From positions 1 through 60,982 of the forward strand of contig JAEINK010000027.1 in NCBI GenBank assembly GCA_016342585.1: a stretch of DNA of 60,982 nucleotides, in the 5' to 3' direction. A program made the translations under genes and the position numbers. The notes beneath the pieces are model-generated. The model searched no databases and was not told the DNA's origin. It saw only the letters and a program-made list of their open reading frames with translations. The stretch comes from Spirochaetales bacterium (lineage in GTDB: Bacteria > Spirochaetota > Spirochaetia > UBA9216). This document shows positions 1 through 8,628 of this stretch, piece after piece; the stretch's first letter is position 1; every line of letters begins with the position of its first letter.

Positions 1-20
1 GAAGGGATGATGATATGACA

Positions 21-866
21 CTAAGACAGGTACAGAATTTCAGAGGACAGGTGACATTTAATTTGACAGGTCGGGAGTCTCGACGCCGGGCTTGGCCAAA
101 GACCTTCGGTAAATAACTCTTTGACTTCGGTATCCGACAGAATACCCCGTCTCATGGAAATCCCCGAGAAACGCTTTAAACCCTTTGTAATGTCATCATG
201 TATCAGATCGTTGTTAAAAGCCCATCTAAGGCCAGTAAGCCCCGCTGAGAGAACCCTATTTACAGTAGCCGGCTTCAAGGTGTTATCAGATTTCTTTTTG
301 TTTTGTAGTGTTTTCTTCTTTTTTACCAAATGAAATGAAAAATCTTTAAGATCCTGTTTGGTAATATCGACAAGTTTTTTATCACTGAAATACTGCATCC
401 AATGATTCTTAACCTGCCGAATCATATCCTTGCAATGGTTCTTTGTCAGGTTTTGCCCATAAGCAGCCTTTTCACGAATATACTCAGAATTCTCGTAATC
501 CCAGAAGTTCATAAGAAAATCAATCAGAGTTAAAGAATTCTCTTCGTGTTTTTCGTCAGAAATAAGATTACGAGATTTGAGGATGGCAAGTATCCTTGTA
601 ACATCTGTTTCCGTCAGCTCGGAAACTCGCAGGCCGTTTAATAATTCATCAACCGAAAATGTCTCTTCAACCTTTCTTGCGGTTTTTGTTTTACCGTCAG
701 GAATCCCTTCCTTCAGCCATTTCATGGAAATATAGGCGGCTTCCTCACGATTCGTCTGGCCGGTACTTTTCCCGGGCATGAGTTTCCCCGTCCTGGGATT
801 TAAAAGTTGAACATAAAAAATTTTGTTATTTTTGCTTTTTCGCGTGTAGAGATAGAACTTTTTCAA
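21..866 (-). pseudogene. Tyrosine recombinase (phage/ICE integrase), 3'-truncated
   Basis: This is the N-terminal part of a site-specific tyrosine integrase. The first ~60 residues look like a DNA-binding arm domain, and residues ~105-235 look like the helical SAM-like core domain. The reading frame then meets foreign sequence at about residue 260 and stops at 281. The whole catalytic domain (the Arg, His-x-x-Arg and Tyr residues) is absent, so it cannot be active as it stands. The likely start is TTG at 864-866 behind a GGAGG 9 bases upstream. It reads away from the 3' end of tRNA-Thr 118 bases off, the usual position of an integrase in an element inserted at a tRNA gene. The element would extend left, out of the window. 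The break coincides with tandem GACAGGT motifs that look like a transposon end. Confidence 0.75.
25..71. repeat. Three GACAGGT motifs at the point where the integrase is broken
   Basis: GACAGGT occurs at 25-31, 46-52 and 65-71, at 19-21 base spacing, with AT-rich sequence between. The integrase reading frame loses similarity to its family at this place. Closely spaced short direct repeats of this kind are typical of transposase-binding ends of some insertion sequences, so this may be the end of an IS lying left of the window. The IS family cannot be named from what is visible. Confidence 0.4.
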
Positions 867-984
867 ACCAATTACCCTCCTAAACTGTTAAATCTTCTTA
901 CAGTTTTCTTACACTTGGATAAAGGAAGAAAGGCAAAAAAGTTGCTTAATGGCGTAACTCCTTACTCTATAAGGAGTTGTCGTT

Positions 985-1056
985 AGCCAGAAAAGGGAAT
1001 TGAACCCTTGACCTGCTCATTACGAGTGAGCTGCTCTACCGCTGAGCTATTCTGGC
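985..1056 (-). tRNA. tRNA-Thr (anticodon CGT)
   Basis: The minus strand folds into a full cloverleaf. The 7-bp acceptor stem is GCCAGAA/TTCTGGC, the anticodon stem is GCTCA/TGAGC with loop CTCGTAA (anticodon CGT), and the T-arm carries GGTTCAATT. CCA is not encoded. The truncated integrase lies just beyond its 3' end, which suggests the tRNA served as an attachment site. Confidence 0.93.
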
Positions 1057-1065
1057 ATGAAAAAT

Positions 1066-1094
1066 ACTATAGCTAATCTTTTTAAAACATTCAA
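1066..1094 (-). promoter_or_regulatory. Sigma-70-type promoter of tRNA-Thr
   Basis: On the minus strand TTGAAT (1094-1089) and TATAGT (1071-1066) are separated by exactly 17 bases, and the tRNA begins 10 bases after the -10 box. Confidence 0.65.
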
Positions 1095-1241
1095 TATTTT
1101 ATTGTAAATTAGAAGTATGAATATTTACAATATGAATTATAAAAGACCCGGGATTTGAGCTGAAATTGGTGATGGATCGAGAAAAAGCTATTTACGAACC
1201 GACTGGCAGTGATGCAAAGCGATAATGGAATTATGAGGTTT

Positions 1242-2576
1242 CTATTGTGGAGCATCGATTACCCAGAAGGTATAAAGGTTGCTCGCAGAATCTCTATAGC
1301 TCATTCGTAATCCATTATCTGAGTTGTCACTAAGGTTTGTATTATAAGATGTGACGTCAATCGTTCCAGATGGCACTCCGAAGTCTATTCCATCTCTCAA
1401 TCCGTACAATTTCCCGGTTGTTCCAAGATAAATGATAGGTGAATTAACAAAGAGCTCCATCTCTTCGGATGTAGCTTCTGTTATTTCATTTTCCTTAACT
1501 ATTTTCCATTGCCATTTGACTAATCCAAAATTTTCATCTTCATCTCGTTCGAAAGAAAAGATTGGAAAAAGCATTCCTTCATAATTATTGGCGGGGTTAG
1601 GAAAGTATATGTCCTGTAAATTATATGAATCACTTCCAATGTTTAGTATGTAGTCTCCATAAGGTATACCAGGAGGTGTGATACCTGAAAATCCAAAAGC
1701 ATACAATGTAATTCCGGATATCGGCCCCTCCCATCCATTTATTCCGGGATTTGTTATTTCATACAATCTTGTTCCGTTATTGTCGGTTATAACAGAGTTC
1801 GGAGGAATGCTCAGAGAGACCTCCGATGGATCTGCAGGTGTTAGACCATTAAAACCAAAATTGAACCAAATACCACCATAATAGTGATCCATCTCAAATT
1901 GAAAATCATCTAAAGAATCCACTGAAAATTCCGTAGTATGAAAATGAAAGGCGATATGAGCTTGTACGGACCACTGGAAATCCTCTTGGTAATCAAAAAC
2001 TCCATTTTCGTTGATATCAACATTAAGACTTTTCCTGAAGGATTCATCATACAAACCAAAACTACCAAGGGTATCAAGATCATAACCAAATGCCTCAGTG
2101 GATTGGTCAGCAGAAATTGAAGATGCATAATTTTCATCCTCTATGGCCAATTCTCCTAAAAGTATATCGTTTGCAGCATCATCATTGATAGGAAGAGTAT
2201 TCAGATTATTGGTTATTACACCAATACTACCAAGAGTTGTTATTGCCGAGCTTATACTTCGACTTGATGTGGATATTTCATTCTGAGCTGTTAAACCTAG
2301 GGTAGCGATCACTCCTTTGGGTATAGTTACCGTATTACTACCTGAAGAATATGCCTGTACTTGAGTTCTTAGTTCACCTGAAGGTTCTTTCCATACAACG
2401 ACAATATTTGTTGGTTCTGGATCTAAAGTTTTAGGTACACCTCGGTTTTGCTCAATACTTTGACTAGGCAGTGAAAATACTATACTTGTCTGGGTTGAGT
2501 TGTTTTGTGATAATGAGTTTTCTTTACATCCAATTATTAATAATAAGCAAAGTAAAAATAGCAGCTGGTGTTTCAC
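1242..2576 (-). CDS. Large predicted lipoprotein of unknown function
   Basis: I do not recognise a named family. The protein has a short signal sequence ending in a lipobox (LIIGC), so it is probably an outer-surface or periplasmic lipoprotein. The start is taken as GTG at 2576, because GGAG sits 5 bases upstream and this start places the charged residues and hydrophobic stretch correctly. A longer reading frame from 2651 would add 25 residues with no ribosome site. The mature protein is rich in Asn, Ser, Asp and aromatic residues. It has one EF-hand-like acidic loop (DINENGVFDYQED) near residue 215, and looks beta-rich. It stands alone between tRNA-Thr and sixA. Confidence 0.7.
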   Translation of the reverse strand: MKHQLLFLLCLLLIIGCKENSLSQNNSTQTSIVFSLPSQSIEQNRGVPKTLDPEPTNIVVVWKEPSGELRTQVQAYSSGSNTVTIPKGVIATLGLTAQNEISTSSRSISSAITTLGSIGVITNNLNTLPINDDAANDILLGELAIEDENYASSISADQSTEAFGYDLDTLGSFGLYDESFRKSLNVDINENGVFDYQEDFQWSVQAHIAFHFHTTEFSVDSLDDFQFEMDHYYGGIWFNFGFNGLTPADPSEVSLSIPPNSVITDNNGTRLYEITNPGINGWEGPISGITLYAFGFSGITPPGIPYGDYILNIGSDSYNLQDIYFPNPANNYEGMLFPIFSFERDEDENFGLVKWQWKIVKENEITEATSEEMELFVNSPIIYLGTTGKLYGLRDGIDFGVPSGTIDVTSYNTNLSDNSDNGLRMSYRDSASNLYTFWVIDAPQ

Positions 2577-2764
2577 ATATACTCCATAGTTAAGAAAAAT
2601 ATAGCATAGAATAGTAGTCCAAACAAGGACTATTAATAACCTGAAGATCACATCAAATCCGGATCTTAGAGAAATCTATACCCCACGATGTTTTGTCTTT
2701 TATTATACGAATTTCTGGGGTTTTATCGAAAATATTGATCTAAGTAGGAGAGTGAACGCTTCGT

Positions 2765-3280
2765 TTAAAGAGAACCACCGACTTCAAGAAGTATGGAGTT
2801 TTGTTTGTTGATATCCTGCCAGGTTTCGGCTTCAAAACTCCCTGCGGCCCAGCCTGCTGTGGGAAGCTGACCACCAACACGACCAAAGAGGGTCTCTGCC
2901 AGGTAGGAAATCCCCGGGTTGTGACTGCACAGCAGTATTGTTTCCGTTTCGGGCGGTGCACTCCATAGGGAGACAAGCATCTCCTCAATTGAAGGGAGGT
3001 ATAGGTTTTTATCGAAATATGTCACGGCTTTCCATGGGATATTTAGATTTTCTTCCATATAAGCTTTAATTTCTTCCGTAGTTTCTACCGTTCTGACAGC
3101 ATTTGATGATAGAAGCAGGGATGGCGGTGGTACTATTTCATCGTTGATAAGCCTGCAAAGCTCAGACCCTGTTTCATGACATTGCTGCTTTCCTCTTTTT
3201 GAAAGGGGTCTGTCAAAATCATCATTATATTTTATCGAGTTTTTGGCATTGGCATGTCGTAAAAGGATTAGATGTTTCAT
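2765..3280 (-). CDS. sixA: SixA-type histidine phosphatase
   Basis: A 171-residue protein of the histidine phosphatase superfamily. The phosphate-binding motif LLRHANA lies at residues ~5-11 (RHG-type, with Ala for Gly as is usual in SixA), and the second catalytic His is in CSHNPG at about residue 116. The length matches SixA, which removes phosphate from phosphohistidine, for example on phosphorelay HPt domains. The substrate here is inferred only from family. It is divergent from the flagellar rod operon, so the 126-base gap between them holds promoters for both. No strong Shine-Dalgarno is visible before the ATG. Confidence 0.82.
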   Translation of the reverse strand: MKHLILLRHANAKNSIKYNDDFDRPLSKRGKQQCHETGSELCRLINDEIVPPPSLLLSSNAVRTVETTEEIKAYMEENLNIPWKAVTYFDKNLYLPSIEEMLVSLWSAPPETETILLCSHNPGISYLAETLFGRVGGQLPTAGWAAGSFEAETWQDINKQNSILLEVGGSL

Positions 3281-3356
3281 ATATTATTTTTACCATATGG
3301 CGGGCGTTTCTATCAATCTATAAATAAATCTTTCTACTTTTCTGCAGTGTACTCTG

Positions 3357-3383
3357 TAAAGTATTATTTTACCCATCCGATAA
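3357..3383 (+). promoter_or_regulatory. Sigma-28 (FliA-type) flagellar promoter
   Basis: TAAA at 3357-3360, then exactly 15 bases, then TCCGATAA at 3376-3383. The flagellar sigma-28 consensus is TAAA-N15-GCCGATAA, so this matches at all but one base. It lies 23 bases upstream of the flgF start codon. Confidence 0.8.
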
Positions 3384-3406
3384 GTAATGAAAGGGAGTTT
3401 TAACCG

Positions 3407-4255
3407 ATGATACGTGGTCTTTACACGGGTGCCAGCGGAATGGTTGCCCAGATGCACAAAATGGATGCTATTTCCAATAATCTTGCAAACGTGGATCTTA
3501 CCGGATACAAGAAAGATACATCCATACATAAGGCATTTCCGCAGATGCTTCTGCAGCGGTCAGATGATGATGGTTTATACAACATGCCTTTCGGCTCTAT
3601 GGATACCAGTCCGATTGTCGGTATGCTTGGTACAGGTGTTGAACTTAATGAATTGTATACTGTATTTGAGCAGGGAGCATTGAAGCAATCGGGAAACCCC
3701 TTCGATCTTGCCATTGAGGGTGAGGGTTTCTTCTCGGTACAGACTCCGGATGGAGAGAAGTACACAAGAAACGGCACATTTATGGTCGACAACAACGGTT
3801 TGCTTGTTACCAAAGAAGGGATGCCGGTTCTTGGAGAAGAGGGGCTTATTTATCTTAAGAAAAATAACTTCGTAGTTGACTCTCAAGGGCAAATATTTCA
3901 AAACGCTGATTTTGCAGATGATCCCCAAAGACTTGTTTCTATGGAAGAGAATGACTGGGCCAATATGGAACTGGTAGATACTCTCAAGGTTGTTGATTTC
4001 AACAGACCTAGATTCCTCAAGAAGCAGGGGAGTTCCATGTGGGCTAATACTAGAGAGTCCGGTCAGCCCCGGGATATGGAATTGGGTGCAGAAACCAAAG
4101 TTATCCAGGGTTTTCTGGAAGGATCAAATGTTAATCCGGTTACCGAAATGGTAAATATGATAGAAGTAAACAGGGCGTATGAGGCCAACCAGAAGGTTAT
4201 TCAGACTCAAGACACCATGACTTCTCAGCTCATTAATAAGGTAATGACCCTGTAA
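3407..4255 (+). CDS. flgF: Flagellar rod/hook basal-body protein FlgF (FlhO-like)
   Basis: A 282-residue flagellar axial protein. The N-terminal rod signature (ASGM, then ISNNLANVDLTGYKK at residues ~11-38) and the C-terminal heptad region (GFLEGSNVNPVTEMVNMIEVNRAYEANQKVI) are both complete. These two ends pair as a coiled coil in the rod. The centre carries the FlgE/F/G-like domain (FDLAIEGEGFFSVQTPDGEKYTRNG is typical). AAGGGAG lies 9 bases before the ATG. It is followed at 24 bases by flgG, forming the proximal part of a rod operon under the sigma-28 promoter. In spirochaetes and Bacillus the first gene of this pair is often called flhO; flgF is the more general name. Confidence 0.92.
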   Translation: MIRGLYTGASGMVAQMHKMDAISNNLANVDLTGYKKDTSIHKAFPQMLLQRSDDDGLYNMPFGSMDTSPIVGMLGTGVELNELYTVFEQGALKQSGNPFDLAIEGEGFFSVQTPDGEKYTRNGTFMVDNNGLLVTKEGMPVLGEEGLIYLKKNNFVVDSQGQIFQNADFADDPQRLVSMEENDWANMELVDTLKVVDFNRPRFLKKQGSSMWANTRESGQPRDMELGAETKVIQGFLEGSNVNPVTEMVNMIEVNRAYEANQKVIQTQDTMTSQLINKVMTL

Positions 4256-4279
4256 AGGGGTTATAAGGAGATATAGAAT

Positions 4280-5074
4280 ATGATGCGTTCCTTATGGACT
4301 GCCGCTTCCGGAATGACCGGTCAGCAGTTTAATATAGATACTATTTCGAATAACCTCTCCAATGTTAATACAACAGGTTTTAAGGAGATGCGGGCGGATT
4401 TTGAAGATCTTCTTTATCAGACAAGCCGTGTTGCCGGAACTCCCGCTACAGAGGTTACCGTTGTGCCTACCGGTGTTCAGGTTGGTCATGGTGTAAAGGT
4501 TGCGGCTACCCAGAAGATGTTCACTCAAGGGGCCCTTCAAAGTACAGGAAATGTTTCCGATATGGCTATTCAGGGTGAGGGGTTTTTCCGAACCATGCTT
4601 ATTGATGGTTCTTATGGATATACCAGGGATGGATCATTCAAGATAGACTCGAACGGTCAGCTTGTTAATTCAAATGGGTATAAAGTAATGCCTGATGTGG
4701 TTCTTCCTGAAAACTTTGTTCGTGAGTCTCTGACTATCAGCCAGGACGGTAGAATAACCGTAAAGGTTGCCGGAAATGATGATCCAATCGAAGTGGGACA
4801 GATGGAGCTTTATCGCTTTGTGAATCCTGCAGGACTTTCTTCAATAGGTGAAAATATGATGAAAGTCACTAATGCATCGGGAGATCCCATCGCTGGAAGG
4901 CCTGGATTTGACGGAATGGGAAAAACAGTGCAGAAATTCCTTGAAATGTCGAACGTTTCTGTCGTTAATGAAATGGTAAAGATGATCGTGGCTCAGAGAG
5001 CCTACGAACTTAATTCGAAGGCGATTCAGACTTCGGATACAATGCTTGGTATAGCAAATAACCTGAAAAGGTAG
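4280..5074 (+). CDS. flgG: Flagellar distal rod protein FlgG
   Basis: The protein is 264 residues, the normal FlgG length. It starts with the family signature MMRSLWTAASGMTGQQ, followed by ISNNLSNVNTTGFKE. It has the central GEGFF and YTRDGSF motifs and ends with the amphipathic rod helix (SNVSVVNEMVKMIVAQRAYELNSKAIQ). FlgG forms the distal rod joining the basal body to the hook. AAGGAG lies 9 bases before the ATG. It sits between flgF and the rod-capping flgJ homologue. Confidence 0.95.
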   Translation: MMRSLWTAASGMTGQQFNIDTISNNLSNVNTTGFKEMRADFEDLLYQTSRVAGTPATEVTVVPTGVQVGHGVKVAATQKMFTQGALQSTGNVSDMAIQGEGFFRTMLIDGSYGYTRDGSFKIDSNGQLVNSNGYKVMPDVVLPENFVRESLTISQDGRITVKVAGNDDPIEVGQMELYRFVNPAGLSSIGENMMKVTNASGDPIAGRPGFDGMGKTVQKFLEMSNVSVVNEMVKMIVAQRAYELNSKAIQTSDTMLGIANNLKR

Positions 5075-5084
5075 GATTAGATAG

Positions 5085-5402
5085 ATGGAAAGTACAGCAA
5101 TCGGAATGGCAAGATACCAGAACATGAATATTACACCCAGGACCGAAGGGGTTAAAGATGATAATAAACTTCGGGAGACTTGTGTCGATTTCGAATCCAT
5201 CTTTGTTAAACAGATGCTCGACAGTATGAAGAAAACTGTTCAAAAATCCGGCCTCAACGATGGCGGATTTGCTGAAGATATCTATCAGGACATGCTTTAC
5301 GACGAATATGCTAAGGAAATTGCCCAGACAGCTAACCTCGGTATAGCAGATATGATGTATAAACAGCTTTCTAATGAGGCTGTAAAAGGGCAAATAGTAT
5401 AG
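5085..5402 (+). CDS. flgJ: Flagellar rod-assembly protein FlgJ, N-terminal type only
   Basis: A 105-residue protein matching the rod-binding (rod cap) N-terminal domain of FlgJ: CVDFESIFVKQMLDSMKKTV at residues ~29-48, then GGFAEDIYQDMLYDEYAKEIAQ and an LGIADMMYKQL end. The muramidase domain of enterobacterial FlgJ is absent, which is normal for spirochaetes and many other bacteria; a separate enzyme would open the peptidoglycan. It begins 11 bases after flgG and is the last gene before a strong terminator, so it closes the rod operon. Confidence 0.88.
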   Translation: MESTAIGMARYQNMNITPRTEGVKDDNKLRETCVDFESIFVKQMLDSMKKTVQKSGLNDGGFAEDIYQDMLYDEYAKEIAQTANLGIADMMYKQLSNEAVKGQIV

Positions 5403-5460
5403 AAATACTACGATTTCAGTGTACTAAACGGATCTGAAAGGTACGAAAAAGTAGACATAT

Positions 5461-5490
5461 AGCCGGCATTTATATGCTGGCTTTTTTTTT
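5461..5490 (+). terminator. Rho-independent terminator of the flagellar rod operon
   Basis: A 9-bp stem, AGCCGGCAT (5461-5469) with ATGCTGGCT (5474-5482), one G-T pair and a 4-base loop, followed by a run of T to 5490. Confidence 0.9.
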
Positions 5491-5508
5491 ATTAGTTTTA
5501 AATTACTG

Positions 5509-5527
5509 TATAGTAATAACTTATAAG
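5509..5527 (+). promoter_or_regulatory. 19-bp upstream element shared with the second sigma-factor promoter
   Basis: TATAGTAATAACTTATAAG here and TATAGTAACAACTTGTAAG at 34168-34186 differ by two transitions only. The element ends 24 bases before the promoter GG here and 14 bases before it at the other locus, so the phase on the helix is the same. It is a candidate activator site. Confidence 0.5.
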
Positions 5528-5550
5528 ATATATTGATGAAAAAGATATTT

Positions 5551-5566
5551 TGGCACACTTCTTGCA
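5551..5566 (+). promoter_or_regulatory. Sigma-54 (-24/-12) promoter of the sigma factor gene
   Basis: TGGCAC (5551-5556), then five bases, then TTGCA (5562-5566). The invariant GG (5552-5553) and GC (5564-5565) are separated by exactly 10 bases. This fits the RpoN consensus TGGCAC-N5-TTGCA at every position. Transcription would begin near 5577, giving a very short leader before the AAGGAG at 5581. Confidence 0.85.
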
Positions 5567-5591
5567 TTAGAAAGAGCATGAAGGAGTTTGT

Positions 5592-6461
5592 ATGAAAGCC
5601 GAAGATTTTAAGAATGAAGACTCTCTTAAAGCTTACTTCAAACAGATAAAGAAAACCAATTTACTGACTTTTGAAGAAGAACTTAATCTATCCAGGAGAA
5701 TCCAGGGTGGAGATGAACTTGCGAAGCAGAAGCTGATTGAGTCAAACCTCAGACTCGTTGTGAAGATAGCTAAAGCCTATGCTACTCCCGAGATGAACTT
5801 TCTGGATATTGTCCAGGAAGGTAATTTAGGCCTTATCAAGGCCGCGTCCAAATATGATCACAAGAAAAATGTCCGATTTTCTACATATGCCGCCTGGTGG
5901 ATACGTCAGTCTATTTTAAGATCTCTATCAAACAAAAAGAGACCTATAAGGCTTCCGTATCGAAAAGAAGAGACGTTAAAGAGGATCAAACGTTCCTATT
6001 ACAGTCTGAACCAGAGATTGAATAGAAAACCGACCATCGCAGAAGTTGCAAAGGATATTAATCTGAAAGAAGAGACTGTTTCTCAACTCCTGAATATGGG
6101 AGGGATTATAGTTTCTTTAGATAGTGAATTAAGCCACGAATCAGGAAATATGATGGAGGTATATGAAGATTATACCTATGATCCCGACAAGGAGATCATG
6201 GATAAATGCCTAAAAGAGGATACTTTGAAATTTCTTGAACACCTGATGGAAAAAGAGCGAAAAATTTTGATGTATCGTTTTGCTTTCTATGGCGGTAAGA
6301 AATATACACTTAAAACTATCGGTGAAGAGTTGGGAATATCTCCTGAGACAGTACGTCAGATTGAAATCAGAGCAATTAAAAAGCTTAGAGAGCATGCTGA
6401 TGAAGTTAGAGAGTATATGTACGAACCGGTTGCTGCTGGACCGGTTGGAAGACATCGCTGA
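5592..6461 (+). CDS. Sigma-70-family RNA polymerase sigma factor (copy 1)
   Basis: A 289-residue sigma factor without region 1.1. Region 1.2 is at residues ~10-40. Region 2 holds LRLVVKIAKAY, the core-binding DIVQEGNLGLIKA, and the -10 recognition segment RFSTYAAWWIRQSILRSL (~95-113). Region 3 follows. Region 4.2 ends with GEELGISPETVRQIEIRAIKKLRE. This architecture is that of group 2/3 (RpoS- or RpoD-like) alternative factors, not the full-length housekeeping RpoD. AAGGAG lies 5 bases before the ATG. It is transcribed alone from a sigma-54 promoter, after the rod operon terminator. Its paralogue lies at 34262. The target promoters cannot be told from the sequence. Confidence 0.9.
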   Translation: MKAEDFKNEDSLKAYFKQIKKTNLLTFEEELNLSRRIQGGDELAKQKLIESNLRLVVKIAKAYATPEMNFLDIVQEGNLGLIKAASKYDHKKNVRFSTYAAWWIRQSILRSLSNKKRPIRLPYRKEETLKRIKRSYYSLNQRLNRKPTIAEVAKDINLKEETVSQLLNMGGIIVSLDSELSHESGNMMEVYEDYTYDPDKEIMDKCLKEDTLKFLEHLMEKERKILMYRFAFYGGKKYTLKTIGEELGISPETVRQIEIRAIKKLREHADEVREYMYEPVAAGPVGRHR

Positions 6462-6580
6462 TATTATACCGCAATTTGACAGGTTGTCATTTTGCGGTGT
6501 TCAGCAACTTTATGGCTAACTGCCACTTTGTTGCACTCCTTACCTTGACCAAATGATGATAACTTACTAATTTCTAATAA

Positions 6581-7606
6581 GTGGTCAACAATAAGGGAAA
6601 CGGAATAAAACCAAAAAAAGGACAGCCAAGATTAAACGCTTATTATCTTATTTTAGGTGTTATAGCTGTCCTTCTTCTTTTTATAACAATATTTCTCGAA
6701 TTTAATGGAAGGAAGGGTGAAACAGAAGAGGGAATGATATCGGAATTTATTGTTCCCGGTGACCAGCCTCCAGAGGCTGAATCTCTCATTCCTGAAGATC
6801 CCGAATCCAATCCTGACCCTTATTATGTTGAAGAATCTCCGGCTATTATACCTATTGAAAAAAAGGATCCAGAAGGAACAACTGATATTCCTTTAAAACC
6901 CGAGCCAGTTTTAAAAAAAGGGACTTTGGTTTTTGTTATCGATGATGTGGGGAATAATCTGGATCAACTCGATAAATTTTTGAAGGTTCCCGGACCGATA
7001 GTGTTTGCGGTTATGCCGGAGCGGAAATATACTCAGGAGTCTATCCGAAGGATAAGGGCTGCTGGAAAGATGGCTATTGTGCATCAGCCGATGGAACCTG
7101 TTGGTAATGCGGATCCAGGGAAGGGGGCAATCTTTGTTGATATGGACGAGGATGAGATTAGAAGAATCCTTGATAAGAACTTTTCCGGTACCGGCTGGGT
7201 TGGGGGGATAAATAATCATATGGGTTCGAGGGTAACTACTGATCCTGATACCATGAGAGTTCTCCTTAAGTATCTTAAGGAAAAGGGTATGTTTTTTCTT
7301 GATAGTGCCACGAATTCAAATTTAGTAGGAAAAGAGATCGCCCTGGAAATCGGGCTACCTTACCTTAAAAGGAATAGTATGTTTTTAGACAATGACAGCG
7401 ACAGGGAGAGCATCCTCTCCGCAATTCGTGAAGGGCAGAATACAGCTGTTAAGAAGGGGCATGCGGTAATGATAGGTCATATAATGACCGAAGCTCTTGC
7501 AGATCTTCTTATAGAATTGTATCCGACCTTTATGGAGGATGGATTTACAGTGAAGGACCTGTCCGATCTTCTACATGGAGAATACGATGTTAGTGCTTGG
7601 GATTGA
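6581..7606 (+). CDS. Divergent polysaccharide deacetylase family protein (YibQ/DUF610-like)
   Basis: A 341-residue protein with one N-terminal membrane segment (residues ~20-40), an acidic Pro-rich linker (~50-105) and a C-terminal domain of the divergent polysaccharide deacetylase family: VFVIDDVGNN, FAVMPERKYTQE, HQPMEP, INNHMGSRVTTD and FFLDSATNSN. The Asp pair and the NHMGS motif match the family's metal-site region; activity in the family is poorly known. It is probably periplasmic and anchored in the inner membrane. The GTG at 6581 has no clear ribosome site and follows two in-frame stops, so the exact start is uncertain. Its end overlaps tsaD by 20 bases. Confidence 0.82.
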   Translation: MVNNKGNGIKPKKGQPRLNAYYLILGVIAVLLLFITIFLEFNGRKGETEEGMISEFIVPGDQPPEAESLIPEDPESNPDPYYVEESPAIIPIEKKDPEGTTDIPLKPEPVLKKGTLVFVIDDVGNNLDQLDKFLKVPGPIVFAVMPERKYTQESIRRIRAAGKMAIVHQPMEPVGNADPGKGAIFVDMDEDEIRRILDKNFSGTGWVGGINNHMGSRVTTDPDTMRVLLKYLKEKGMFFLDSATNSNLVGKEIALEIGLPYLKRNSMFLDNDSDRESILSAIREGQNTAVKKGHAVMIGHIMTEALADLLIELYPTFMEDGFTVKDLSDLLHGEYDVSAWD

Positions 7607-8600
7607 GAGCTCATGTGATGAGTGTGCTGTCTCCATTGTTGAGGATGGGCGGTTTATTAAAAGTAATGTTATTGCTACTCAAATAGAGACTCACAGGCCT
7701 TATAATGGTGTTGTTCCGGAGATCGCCAGTAGAATGCATACGGAAATGATTATTGATGTGGTTCGTGAAGCGTATTCAGAAGCGGGGTTGACCTCAAAAG
7801 ATATCGATGGGATTGCCGTTACATCCCGTCCGGGACTCGTGGGTTCCCTCCTTGTCGGTCTCTCCTTCGCCAAGGGCTATGCCTACAGCCTTGGATTACC
7901 CTGGGTAGGGGTAGACCATATCCGTGCTCATCTTTATGCCGCTCATCTTGAACGGGAGATCGAATATCCTTATCTTGGTCTTCTGGTTTCCGGTGGTCAT
8001 ACGATTATTTGCCATGTAGAAAGCTTTGATAATATTAACGTCATGGGTACAACCATAGATGATGCATGCGGCGAGGCTTTCGACAAGGTCGCCAAGCATT
8101 ATAACCTGGGGTTTCCAGGGGGCGTTGCGATTGATAAACTCTCTAAATCGGGTAATCCTAAAGCGTTTAATTTTCCAGGCCCCAGTCTCCATAAAGGAGA
8201 CCATCGATATGATGTTTCCTACTCAGGGATTAAGACTGCGGTAATAAATCAGCTTGATCAGTTTCATAATAAAGGGTACGAGAAAAGTCCCGAGAATATT
8301 GCGGCGAGTTTCCAGAAAACAGCAATAAATATCCTTTTAAAGCGGCTTGATCGGGCTGTTGAAGATACAGGAATAAAGAGGGTTGTTGCTGGAGGCGGTG
8401 TAGCCGCCAATTCATATCTCCGTTCCGAAATAGCAAAGAGGGAGTCCTGGGAGATCATGTTTCCTCCCTTACGGCTATGTACCGATAATGGTGCCATGAT
8501 AGCCGGAATCGGTTATCATTACCTTAAAAGGGGTGAGGTTTCCGGTTTTGATCTTAAGGCTTCCGCCAGGGTTCCCGGATTCCGAAAGGCATATCCATAA
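7587..8600 (+). CDS. tsaD: tRNA N6-adenosine threonylcarbamoyltransferase TsaD
   Basis: TsaD transfers the threonylcarbamoyl group to A37 of ANN-reading tRNAs. The N-terminal ASKHA motif GIESSCDECAVSIV, the metal-binding DHIRAHLYAAH (~residues 108-118), the VSGGHT nucleotide loop and the C-terminal VAGGGVAANSYLR are all present. The length (337 residues) is normal. I chose ATG 7587 rather than 7575 because GGAG lies 6 bases before it and family members begin with this sequence. The start lies inside the end of the deacetylase gene, so the two are probably coupled. Confidence 0.96.
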   Translation: MLVLGIESSCDECAVSIVEDGRFIKSNVIATQIETHRPYNGVVPEIASRMHTEMIIDVVREAYSEAGLTSKDIDGIAVTSRPGLVGSLLVGLSFAKGYAYSLGLPWVGVDHIRAHLYAAHLEREIEYPYLGLLVSGGHTIICHVESFDNINVMGTTIDDACGEAFDKVAKHYNLGFPGGVAIDKLSKSGNPKAFNFPGPSLHKGDHRYDVSYSGIKTAVINQLDQFHNKGYEKSPENIAASFQKTAINILLKRLDRAVEDTGIKRVVAGGGVAANSYLRSEIAKRESWEIMFPPLRLCTDNGAMIAGIGYHYLKRGEVSGFDLKASARVPGFRKAYP

Positions 8601-8628
8601 AACTTTTGAATATTCTAAGGAGTTGATA

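Noticed and set aside
1150..1223. A short open frame ending MDREKAIYEPTGSDAKR downstream of the lipoprotein gene
   Set aside because: Under 25 codons, no ribosome site and no recognisable similarity.
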